64,000 nucleotides of DNA, from the NCBI RefSeq assembly GCF_900106775.1, contig NZ_FNNQ01000010.1:1-64000 (forward strand), written 5' to 3'. Positions within the stretch are counted from its first letter, which is position 1. Every line of letters starts with the position of its first letter. A program made the position numbers and the translations under genes. Positions 32,956-40,728 of the stretch are shown piece after piece. The stretch is from Marininema mesophilum. Lineage in GTDB: Bacteria > Bacillota > Bacilli > Thermoactinomycetales > DSM-45169. The notes beneath the pieces are model-generated. The model was not told the origin of the DNA and ran no database searches. It worked only from the letters and a program-made list of their open reading frames with translations.

Positions 32956-35658
32956 ATGCGACGTGTATATACATGGTTAATGATGGTTGCTTTATTGCTT
33001 CCATTTGTACCCGTTTCAAACCATGTTTTTGCGGAGGGTCCTAGTGACCCAGCACCAGAAATTAAGCCGAAGGTAGTCAATGATAACGCGGGTAAAAAGA
33101 TCTTGTTTGACAATACTCATGGTCAAACAGCTGGTGCCGCAGATTGGGTCATTGATGGTGGATTTTCGGATTTTGCTAATGGGTTAGCAGAAGATGGATT
33201 TTATGTGAAAGAGTTACGTAAGAATTCGGAAATGAATTACGATGACTTGAAATCTTACGATGCTTTCGTAATTGGAGAAGCAAATATTCCTTACAAATCA
33301 TCTGAGCAAGCGGCAATGGTACAGTACGTAAAGGAAGGCGGAAGTATTTTTTTCATCGGGGATCACTACAATGCTGACCGAAACAAAAATCGTTGGGATG
33401 CAAGTGAAGTATTCAACGGCTATCGCCGGGGTGCCTTCGATGATCCGACAAAGGGCATGGGTGATGCAGAGAAGAATTCCAATACGATGAAGGGTGTCGA
33501 GAGTTCTGATTGGCTTAAAGATAACTTCGGAGTTCGTTTTCGTTATAACGCTCTTGGGGATGTCAATGCGGATCAGATCGTTTCTGCTGAGCAATCCCTT
33601 GGGATCACAGAGGGAGTTAAAAGTGTAGCCATGCACGCAGGGTCTACCCTTGCCATTGCCGATCCTGAGAAGGCAAAGGGGATTGTTTATCTTCCAAAAA
33701 CCGATGCGAAATGGCCTAATGCGGTGGACCAAGGGGTATACGAAGGTGGTGGAATGGAAGAAGGACCTTATGCTGCTATTGCGAAGGTCGGGAAAGGAAA
33801 AGCCGCTTTCATCGGGGACTCTTCCCCTGTAGAAGATGCATCACCAAAGTATCTACGTGAAGAGACTGGAACAGCGAAAAAAACCTATGATGGTTATAAA
33901 GAAGTAGATGATGGAAAACTCCTTATCAATACGATGAACTGGTTGACTAAACAGGAAAACTACACACGCTTGAGTGATATAGAGAAGTTAGAATTGGATA
34001 AGCCTACGTCTCTATTGGATATTGAGAACCCAGCTACTTCGACAGAACCAAAGCCTGAACCATGGGCACCTCCTAGTGAAGGCTATCACTGGTGGGACCC
34101 ATCCACATTTAAACCGGGTTCTTATGGCTCTCCAAAGGAAGCACCTACTACAGCAGTGTATGGAATGGTTCGTCAAGAAACCCTGCCGAATAAAAAAGAG
34201 TTTAAAATCCGCGCTGTTGCAGACAACATGGCTGCTGGTTCCACTGTTTCCGGCTTACAAATAGGAATTTACCTAGCAGGTGGTCAACAAGTAGCAAAGA
34301 TCAAAAATGAAGACGGAACATGGCCACCAAGCTATGGATACAGCGAGAAGTTTTCGCTGACGGCCAATGAAAAGGGCCATGCTGCTAAAGAGCTGACGGT
34401 TTCCATCAATCCTGCTGTAACGGGTCAGGCAAGTCTACGCCTTCGGCTAAACGGTAGTAATCTTAATACAGAAAGCGTTTCCATAGCTGATGTAGATGTA
34501 CAGCCCCTGCCAGATGATGGTCCTCGTGTACCTGAGAAGATTTCAGTTGCAGAAGCAAGAGGAAAGAAGACAGATGATATCGTTACGGTTGAAGGGACCA
34601 TAACTTCAAAGCCTGGACTATTTGGCGGACTAGCATTTTATCTACAGGATGAAACAGCAGGAATCTATGTTTATCAGTCTGAAGCTGGATTTGAACCTGG
34701 GGATAAGGTAACGGTGAGCGGTAAATTTACTGTGTACAACGGGGAAAAAGAGCTAACTGATATCCTCCAAATAAAAAAAGTTGGCACTAGTAAGGTGCCA
34801 GAACCTAAAACCGTTACCGCCATTTCAGAAGAGAACCAAGGCCAACTCGTTCGCATGGAAAACGTGACAGTACGAGGGATCGAGAAGAAGGGAACCTCCT
34901 TTGAATTCAACGCAGTAGCAGATGACAAAACGACTCGTGTTAGGGTAGATGGACGTTCTGGTTACACGATGGAAGCATTTAATGCGGATTATCCAGAAGG
35001 TACGAAGATTCACCTCCTTGGTCTTTCTTCAATCTTTAATGATCAATTTCAGTTAAAGCCACGCTCCTCCACGGATTTTGCGAAGGTAAATGTGGACAAT
35101 CAAGCCCCTGTGACCGAAATGAAGGTCATAGGTAACAAATTGTCCCGGGGTGAGTATTTACAACAAGCAGAAGTGACTCTCCAGGCAACTGATGATAAAA
35201 GTAGTGTAGAGAAGATCGAGTACCGCTTGAATGATAACGAGCCATGGACAACTTATGAAAAGTCCATTCGCTTGGCTCAAGCAAAAGTGTATCCCTTGGA
35301 GTATCGGGCAACCGACCAAGCAGGTAATACAGAAGAGAGTAAGAAAGAATCGATTAGGGTCATAAAGGCTACGATGGATCAGCTAAAAAGTTCTATCCAA
35401 GTGGCGGATATTAAGCTTGCTAGTGCAGAAAAACTGTTGCTTCAACAAGTGAAAATCGCAGATCTTTTTTTGAAAAAGGCTGAAAAAGCAGAACGAGATG
35501 GACATGATAAATTGTCCGCTGCTTATCGATTCGCTGGGAGGACACAGCTAGATGTTTTCTTGTTAACTTTAAAATACCTACCGTCTTCGGCAATTGGTGA
35601 TCATGACAAAAGTGATCTCACTAAAATTGCTAAACTCATTCGCGAATCGATCAAGTAA
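32956..35658 (+). CDS. large secreted multidomain protein with OB-fold-like region (900 aa)
   Basis: Starts with a clear signal peptide (MRRVYTWLMMVALLLPFVPVS, cleavage after HVFA). Residues ~45-330 form a Rossmann-like domain with ILFDNTHGQ, FVIGEANIPY and GGSIFFIGDHYN, resembling GldG/glutaminase-like extracellular domains. Residues ~530-710 contain an OB-fold-like region (TVEGTITSKPGLFGGLAFYLQDE, GDKVTVSGKF), as in secreted nuclease-associated proteins. An Ig-like segment follows (about 720-800; IEYRLNDNEPW, YRATDQAGNTEES), then a helical C-terminal ~100 residues like FIMAH-type domains. No nuclease catalytic motif is evident. ATG 32956 follows AGGGGGA and starts the signal peptide; the upstream in-frame ATG at 32896 is not needed. 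The true substrate is unknown. Confidence 0.75.
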   Translation: MRRVYTWLMMVALLLPFVPVSNHVFAEGPSDPAPEIKPKVVNDNAGKKILFDNTHGQTAGAADWVIDGGFSDFANGLAEDGFYVKELRKNSEMNYDDLKSYDAFVIGEANIPYKSSEQAAMVQYVKEGGSIFFIGDHYNADRNKNRWDASEVFNGYRRGAFDDPTKGMGDAEKNSNTMKGVESSDWLKDNFGVRFRYNALGDVNADQIVSAEQSLGITEGVKSVAMHAGSTLAIADPEKAKGIVYLPKTDAKWPNAVDQGVYEGGGMEEGPYAAIAKVGKGKAAFIGDSSPVEDASPKYLREETGTAKKTYDGYKEVDDGKLLINTMNWLTKQENYTRLSDIEKLELDKPTSLLDIENPATSTEPKPEPWAPPSEGYHWWDPSTFKPGSYGSPKEAPTTAVYGMVRQETLPNKKEFKIRAVADNMAAGSTVSGLQIGIYLAGGQQVAKIKNEDGTWPPSYGYSEKFSLTANEKGHAAKELTVSINPAVTGQASLRLRLNGSNLNTESVSIADVDVQPLPDDGPRVPEKISVAEARGKKTDDIVTVEGTITSKPGLFGGLAFYLQDETAGIYVYQSEAGFEPGDKVTVSGKFTVYNGEKELTDILQIKKVGTSKVPEPKTVTAISEENQGQLVRMENVTVRGIEKKGTSFEFNAVADDKTTRVRVDGRSGYTMEAFNADYPEGTKIHLLGLSSIFNDQFQLKPRSSTDFAKVNVDNQAPVTEMKVIGNKLSRGEYLQQAEVTLQATDDKSSVEKIEYRLNDNEPWTTYEKSIRLAQAKVYPLEYRATDQAGNTEESKKESIRVIKATMDQLKSSIQVADIKLASAEKLLLQQVKIADLFLKKAEKAERDGHDKLSAAYRFAGRTQLDVFLLTLKYLPSSAIGDHDKSDLTKIAKLIRESIK

Positions 35659-35704
35659 GTTCCAGTTTCAGAGCAGGGTTGGATTTTTGACTTAACGTGT
35701 CTCC

Positions 35705-35757
35705 CCAAGGCCCTTTTATGAGATGTCCAAAACGACCATCTCATAAAAGGGCCTTGG
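35705..35757. terminator. 21-bp hairpin after the secreted protein gene
   Basis: CCAAGGCCCTTTTATGAGATG and its exact complement flank an 11-base loop. The T-run after it is poor (TGTGTTTT). The long stem still suggests termination, separating this gene from the purine operon. Confidence 0.75.
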
Positions 35758-35769
35758 TGTGTTTTCGGA

Positions 35770-35813
35770 AAAAGCGAACGATAAATTGACTATAAAAAAT
35801 AATGTTCGCCTTT
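35770..35813 (+). promoter_or_regulatory. paired PurBoxes (PurR operator)
   Basis: AAAAGCGAACGAT (35770-35782) and, inverted, AAAGGCGAACATT (complement of 35801-35813) match the Bacillus PurBox consensus AWWWCCGAACWWT around the CGAAC core. They face each other with an 18-base gap just upstream of the -35 element. Paired inverted PurBoxes at similar spacing are the binding site of Bacillus-type PurR, which represses purine genes when PRPP is low. Confidence 0.8.
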
Positions 35814-35816
35814 TCG

Positions 35817-35845
35817 TTGACGGTTTGGGTTGATGCTGTTAAACT
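35817..35845 (+). promoter_or_regulatory. purine operon promoter
   Basis: TTGACG (35817-35822) and TAAACT (35840-35845) are separated by 17 bases. It lies right after the PurBoxes and about 45 bases before the guanine riboswitch, the usual order in Bacillus pur operons. Confidence 0.8.
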
Positions 35846-35891
35846 GAGGTTGAATAAAGGCAAAAACAACGTAAAAAATTGAAGAGAATGC

Positions 35892-35964
35892 TTTCTCATA
35901 TATGCTTGGGAATATGGCCTAAGCGTCTCTACCTGGATACCTTAAATCTCCGGACTATGGGAAA
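35892..35964 (+). ncRNA. guanine/hypoxanthine (purine) riboswitch aptamer
   Basis: Matches the purine aptamer: P1 arms TTTCTCATA / TATGGGAAA, the P2 region TGCTTGGGAATATGGCCTAA, the conserved GTCTCTACC junction, P3, and GGACTATGG at the J3/1 junction. The discriminating base is C (35955, in GACTA), which specifies guanine or hypoxanthine rather than adenine. It controls the purE operon, switching it off when guanine is plentiful. Confidence 0.95.
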
Positions 35965-35990
35965 CTCGTTCAGCACGGGGAAATTATCTC

Positions 35991-36036
35991 AAGCCCGGGC
36001 GGCGGATTTCCTATCTTGCCGTCTGGGTTATTTCTG
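35991..36036 (+). terminator. riboswitch expression-platform terminator
   Basis: AGCCCGGGCGGC pairs with GCCGTCTGGGTT (several G-U pairs) and is followed by a T-rich stretch (ATTTCTGT) ahead of the purE ribosome site. It is placed where the intrinsic terminator of a guanine OFF-switch is expected. Confidence 0.65.
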
Positions 36037-36054
36037 TCGATAGGGGATGAGAGG

Positions 36055-36546
36055 ATGGAGCAACCGTGGGTAAGTGTCATCATGGGGAGTACATCGGATT
36101 GGCCCACTATGCAAAAAACTTGTGAAGTGTTAGCGGAATTGGAGATCCCTTATGAGAAAAAAGTTGTCTCTGCCCACCGTACTCCTGATGAGATGTTTCG
36201 TTTTGCTGAGGGGGCGGAGGAGCGAGGGATCAGGGTAGTTGTTGCTGGGGCAGGGGGAGCGGCCCATTTACCCGGTATGGTAGCATCCAAAACCACCCTG
36301 CCGGTGATCGGAGTACCTATCAAATCGGCTACATTAAATGGTGTCGATTCTCTCCTATCGATTGTGCAAATGCCAGGCGGGGTGCCTGTGGCTACTGTCT
36401 CGATTGGAAAGGCTGGAGCGATTAATGCGGGTCTCCTGGCGGCGGAGATGCTTGGAATACAGGACCCCGAAGTTAGGGAGCGTCTTCGGACACGCAGGGA
36501 AGCCATCCGGCAAAGTGTGATGGAGAATGGGGAGTTAGATGAGTGA
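36055..36546 (+). CDS. purE: N5-carboxyaminoimidazole ribonucleotide mutase PurE (163 aa)
   Basis: Converts N5-CAIR to CAIR in IMP synthesis. Class I PurE features are the substrate-binding GSTSDW near the N-terminus, VVSAHRTPD (about residues 40-48), and AGAGGAAHLPGMVAS (about 68-82). The start at ATG 36055 follows AGGGG by 8 bases and gives the normal length; an upstream in-frame ATG at 36016 lies in the riboswitch terminator. First gene of the purine operon. Confidence 0.97.
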   Translation: MEQPWVSVIMGSTSDWPTMQKTCEVLAELEIPYEKKVVSAHRTPDEMFRFAEGAEERGIRVVVAGAGGAAHLPGMVASKTTLPVIGVPIKSATLNGVDSLLSIVQMPGGVPVATVSIGKAGAINAGLLAAEMLGIQDPEVRERLRTRREAIRQSVMENGELDE

Positions 36547-37709
36547 TGAGCTTAAGTATAGAACATACCAATCGGAACAAAAGTCGTCACTATTTACCAC
36601 CTGGAAGTACTGTGGGAATACTGGGTGGTGGGCAATTGGGCCGCATGATGATTCTCGAGGGGAAGAAGATGGGTCTGCGTTTTGTAACGTTAGATCCTGC
36701 AAGTGATTGCCCGGGCTCCCATGTGGCGGATGATCACCTGATTGCATCCTTTGGGAATCAGGAAATGGCTAGGCGACTAGCTACTCTCTGTGATGTGATC
36801 ACCTACGAGTTTGAAAATGTAGATGGTTCTGTCGCTCGCCTGCTTGAAGAGAAGGCATGGCTTCCCCAAGGGGCATCCCTTTTAGAAACGACACGCCATC
36901 GTCTACGGGAGAAACAAGCCCTGATGAATGCAGGCATTCCTGTGGCCCCCTATCGAGGAGTAACAAAGGCGGCAGATTTAGCCGGAGCAGTAGCGGAGGT
37001 CGGTTTACCCTGTGTCTTAAAAACGGTGACAGGTGGGTATGACGGTAAAGGGCAACGAATCATCCGCCACCACGGGGAAATTTCACAGGTAGCTGCAGAG
37101 ATCCGCGTGGGGGAAACCTGTATTGTTGAAGGATTTATCCCCTTTGTAAAGGAACTATCGGTGATCGCTTCTAGAGGACAAGATGGTGAGATACGCTGTT
37201 TCCCACCTGTCGAAAATATTCACCGGGATCATATTCTTCACATGACCATAGCTCCCGCCCCTGTGCAGGATGCGATAACAGAAGCCGCAGAGGATTTGGC
37301 AACCAAAGTAGCAGAAGAGCTGGGCGTAGTGGGGGTCATTGGGGTGGAAATGTTTTTGCAGGAGGATGGATCTCTACTTGTCAATGAATTGGCGCCGCGG
37401 CCGCATAATTCTGGACATTTTACTCTGGATGCCTGTAACGTTTCTCAATTTGAACAACACCTACGAGCGATATGTGGTTGGCCGTTAGCTACTCCCCGTT
37501 TGTTGTCACCAGCAGTGATGATCAATATTCTCGGGCAACATACCGAAAAGCTGATGGCACAACTGCCAACCATGTCGCCAGAGATAAAAGTACACTGGTA
37601 TGGTAAAGAGGAGAACCGAGTCGGCCGGAAAATGGGACATCTCACGGCACTAGGTTCTTCCGTGGAGGAAGCACAGCGACACCTAACATCCTGTGAACTA
37701 CTGTCATAA
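36546..37709 (+). CDS. purK: N5-carboxyaminoimidazole ribonucleotide synthase PurK (387 aa)
   Basis: ATP-grasp enzyme that carboxylates AIR with ATP and bicarbonate to give N5-CAIR for PurE. GILGGGQLGRMM is at the N-terminus, LKTVTGGYDGKGQ in the ATP-binding domain, and VNELAPRPHNSGH in the Mg/ATP region. The ATG overlaps the purE stop (TGATG). A GTG three bases earlier (36543) is closer to the GGGGAG site and equally possible. Confidence 0.96.
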   Translation: MSLSIEHTNRNKSRHYLPPGSTVGILGGGQLGRMMILEGKKMGLRFVTLDPASDCPGSHVADDHLIASFGNQEMARRLATLCDVITYEFENVDGSVARLLEEKAWLPQGASLLETTRHRLREKQALMNAGIPVAPYRGVTKAADLAGAVAEVGLPCVLKTVTGGYDGKGQRIIRHHGEISQVAAEIRVGETCIVEGFIPFVKELSVIASRGQDGEIRCFPPVENIHRDHILHMTIAPAPVQDAITEAAEDLATKVAEELGVVGVIGVEMFLQEDGSLLVNELAPRPHNSGHFTLDACNVSQFEQHLRAICGWPLATPRLLSPAVMINILGQHTEKLMAQLPTMSPEIKVHWYGKEENRVGRKMGHLTALGSSVEEAQRHLTSCELLS

Positions 37710-37734
37710 AGTTGCCAAGAGAGGTGGACCTAAC

Positions 37735-39030
37735 GTGATTCAGCGGTATACACGACCTGAAATGGGTGCGATTTGGACGGATGAAAATCGGTATCGTGCC
37801 TGGTTAGAAGTAGAAATTCTCGCTTGTGAAGCCTGGGCAGAATTAGGGGTCATTCCTCGGGAAGATGTTAAGCAGATTCGTGAGAACGCGCGGATTGATG
37901 TAGCAAGAATCCTGGAGATTGAAGAGGAAACGCGCCACGATGTAGTTGCCTTTACCCGAGCGGTAGCAGAGACCCTAGGACCCGAGTCTAAATGGGTTCA
38001 TTATGGACTCACATCCACAGATGTCGTGGATACAGCTCTTTCCTATTTGATGAAACAAGCAAATGCGATTTTATTGCAGGATGTGGATCGTTTCCTCGAG
38101 GTGCTAAAGGCGAAGGCGCTGGAACATAAAGATACAGTGATGATGGGGCGTACCCATGGCGTTCATGCAGAACCCACTACCTTCGGCTTAAAAATGGGAC
38201 TCTGGTACGCAGAGATGCAACGAAACCGAGATCGATTGGTTCACGCGATAGAAACGGTAGCTGTTGGGAAATTGTCCGGTGCGGTAGGAACCTATGCCAA
38301 TATTGATCCCTTTGTAGAAGAGTATGTTTGCCGCGAGCTTGGCCTTACACCAGCACCGATCTCCACACAGACACTGCAAAGGGATCGACATGCTGAGTAT
38401 CTTTCTTCACTAGCCCTGATTGCTACCTCCCTAGAAAAATTTGCAGTGGAGATTCGTGGTTTGCAAAAAAGTGAAACAAGGGAAGTAGAGGAAGCCTTTG
38501 CTAAGGGACAGAAGGGCTCATCTGCCATGCCTCATAAACGAAATCCGATTGGTTCTGAAAATATTACGGGTCTTGCGCGGATCATTCGTGGGCATATGGT
38601 GACGGCTTATGAAAATGTTCCTCTCTGGCATGAACGAGATATCTCCCACTCCTCTGCAGAGCGCGTCATTTTGCCAGATGCAACGATCCTTCTCAATTAT
38701 ATGTTAAATCGTTTTGCAACCATCGTAGCGAACCTTACCGTTTTCCCTGAGAATATGAAACGGAACATGTCTCGTACCTATGGTTTGATTTATTCCCAGC
38801 GGGTGCTGCTCTCTCTAATCGATAAAGGGTTAAAGCGAGAAGAAGCCTACGACCGCGTGCAAAAGCTTGCCATGCAGGCCTGGGAAGAGGGAATCCAATT
38901 CCGCGAGTTGGTGGAGGGGGATGAGGTGATCCCGACAATTCTCAATGAACATGAGATTGCCGATTGCTTTGATTATCATTACCACCTACAACGGGTGGAT
39001 GAGCTATTTCGCCGGTTGAAGTTACTTTGA
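37735..39030 (+). CDS. purB: adenylosuccinate lyase PurB (431 aa)
   Basis: Eliminates fumarate from SAICAR and from adenylosuccinate. The N-terminal IQRYTRPEMGAIW and the family signature SSAMPHKRNPIGSE near residue 263 are clear; GRTHGVHAEPTTFG carries the general-acid His. The start is GTG 37735 after GAGGTG, 25 bases past the purK stop; the upstream in-frame ATG at 37693 lies inside purK. Length is typical for Bacillus PurB. Confidence 0.97.
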   Translation: MIQRYTRPEMGAIWTDENRYRAWLEVEILACEAWAELGVIPREDVKQIRENARIDVARILEIEEETRHDVVAFTRAVAETLGPESKWVHYGLTSTDVVDTALSYLMKQANAILLQDVDRFLEVLKAKALEHKDTVMMGRTHGVHAEPTTFGLKMGLWYAEMQRNRDRLVHAIETVAVGKLSGAVGTYANIDPFVEEYVCRELGLTPAPISTQTLQRDRHAEYLSSLALIATSLEKFAVEIRGLQKSETREVEEAFAKGQKGSSAMPHKRNPIGSENITGLARIIRGHMVTAYENVPLWHERDISHSSAERVILPDATILLNYMLNRFATIVANLTVFPENMKRNMSRTYGLIYSQRVLLSLIDKGLKREEAYDRVQKLAMQAWEEGIQFRELVEGDEVIPTILNEHEIADCFDYHYHLQRVDELFRRLKLL

Positions 39031-39081
39031 AATCGAGGGGCTAGTTTTAACTAATTGACCATAGGGAAGGGGAAGGTCAGC

Positions 39082-39801
39082 ATGAAGCGGGGGGAACTCC
39101 TCTACGAGGGGAAAGCGAAAAAGATCTACCTCACAGATAATCCGCAGCAGGTTTGGGTGGCGTACAAGGATGATGCAACGGCTTATAATGCCCAAAAGCG
39201 AGGAAGCATCCAGGATAAAGGAAAGTGGAATAATCGCATCAGTGCGCGTCTGTTTCAGTTTCTTGGTGAAAAAGGAGTAGAGCATCATTTCTTAAAAGAG
39301 ATATCTGCGACAGAGCAATTGGTGAGAAGGGTAACGATTATCCCACTAGAGGTACTCGTGCGCAATATCTCCGCAGGAACGTTGGCCAACCGGCTGGGGA
39401 TTGAGGAAGGGAGACGCTTTGCAAGACCCGTAGTGGAGATCTGTTACAAAAATGATGAGCTAGGGGACCCCCTGATCACGGAGGATCATATTGCAGCTAT
39501 CGAATTGGCTACCGATGAGCAAGTGACCCAGATGAAGGAGATTGCTCTCAAGGTCAACGAACTTCTCAGTGAACAGATGGATCGATGTGGTATCACCCTG
39601 GTTGATTTTAAATTGGAGTTTGGCATCGATGGGGATGGGCGACTATTGCTGGCGGATGAGATCTCCCCAGACACCTGTCGTTTTTGGGATAAAGAGAGTG
39701 GAAAACGACTAGATAAAGACCGTTTTCGTCGCGATTTAGGCGATGTTGAGGAAGCCTATCATGAAATATGGAGCCGCCTAGGAGGAGAAACCCATGTATA
39801 A
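39082..39801 (+). CDS. purC: phosphoribosylaminoimidazole-succinocarboxamide synthase PurC (239 aa)
   Basis: Joins CAIR and Asp with ATP to form SAICAR. LLYEGKAKKIYLTD is at the N-terminus, with LVDFKLEFG and LLADEISPDTCR signatures in the second half. ATG 39082 is preceded by AAGGGGAAGG; the in-frame ATG at 39055 would add nine unlikely residues. The gene overlaps purS by 8 bp. Confidence 0.97.
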   Translation: MKRGELLYEGKAKKIYLTDNPQQVWVAYKDDATAYNAQKRGSIQDKGKWNNRISARLFQFLGEKGVEHHFLKEISATEQLVRRVTIIPLEVLVRNISAGTLANRLGIEEGRRFARPVVEICYKNDELGDPLITEDHIAAIELATDEQVTQMKEIALKVNELLSEQMDRCGITLVDFKLEFGIDGDGRLLLADEISPDTCRFWDKESGKRLDKDRFRRDLGDVEEAYHEIWSRLGGETHV

Positions 39802-40042
39802 AGCGACCATCACTGTACGTCTAAAAACGAGTGTGCTAGATCCCCAGGGAAGTGCTGTCAAAGGATCCCTTCATTCCCTCGGATTTGCCGCTGTGACGGA
39901 TGTCCGAATCGGAAAAACGATGGAAGTATGGATCAGTGCACCAGGGTCGACAGAGGCTGGAGAGAAGGTTGAAGAAATGTGCCAGAAGCTTCTCGCTAAC
40001 CCTGTGATCGAAACCTATGATTACGAGCTGGAGGGGGCGTAA
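39794..40042 (+). CDS. purS: FGAM synthase small subunit PurS (82 aa)
   Basis: Small bridging subunit of the three-part formylglycinamidine ribonucleotide synthase (PurS-PurQ-PurL) of Gram-positives. The pattern VRLKTSVLDPQGSAVKGSLHSLGF is diagnostic. It starts inside the end of purC and ends two bases before purQ. Confidence 0.96.
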   Translation: MYKATITVRLKTSVLDPQGSAVKGSLHSLGFAAVTDVRIGKTMEVWISAPGSTEAGEKVEEMCQKLLANPVIETYDYELEGA

Positions 40043-40044
40043 TC

Positions 40045-40728
40045 ATGCGTTTTGCGGTTCCTGTCTTTCCAGGGTCAAACTGTGATATCGATTGTGAAAA
40101 GGCGATAACTACCGTTTTAGGGGAACCGGTAGATTTTGTCTGGCATACTCAGCGGGATTTGGATCAGTATGATGCGATCATTGTGCCAGGGGGTTTCTCC
40201 TATGGAGATTATCTTCGGGCAGGTGCACTGGCTCGTTTTTCTCCAGTGATGGAGGGTGTGGTTAAAGCGGCCTCCGAGGGGAAATTGGTGCTTGGTATCT
40301 GTAACGGGTTTCAAATTCTCCAGGAAGCTGGGCTGTTACCTGGAGCCATGAGAGTGAATGATCATCTGAAATTTCGGTGTGATATTCAACCGTTGACGGT
40401 GGTCAACAATTCCCTGGCCTTTACCCAGGACTACCGAAGGGATGAAGGGATACAACTGCCAATTGCACACGGTGAAGGGAACTTTTACTGTGATGAAGTT
40501 ACCCTCAAGGAATTGGAGCAGAATGGACAGATTGTTTTCCGGTACGTAGGGAGCAATCCAAATGGTTCAGTCGAGGATATTGCAGGTGTTTCAAATAGAG
40601 AAGGCAACGTTCTTGGCTTGATGCCCCATCCGGAACGAGCGATTGTTGAGTGGATGGGAAGTCAAGATGGAGCAAAAATGTTTACTTCGATGCTTCGTTA
40701 CTGGGAGGAGAAAATCGGTGCAGCCTAA
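40045..40728 (+). CDS. purQ: FGAM synthase glutaminase subunit PurQ (227 aa)
   Basis: Class I glutamine amidotransferase that delivers ammonia to PurL. The nucleophile Cys is in VLGICNGFQIL (about C86), with VPGGFSYGDYLRAGA upstream and the His-x-Glu of LMPHPERA near residue 196. Its end overlaps the purL start by 11 bp. Confidence 0.97.
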   Translation: MRFAVPVFPGSNCDIDCEKAITTVLGEPVDFVWHTQRDLDQYDAIIVPGGFSYGDYLRAGALARFSPVMEGVVKAASEGKLVLGICNGFQILQEAGLLPGAMRVNDHLKFRCDIQPLTVVNNSLAFTQDYRRDEGIQLPIAHGEGNFYCDEVTLKELEQNGQIVFRYVGSNPNGSVEDIAGVSNREGNVLGLMPHPERAIVEWMGSQDGAKMFTSMLRYWEEKIGAA

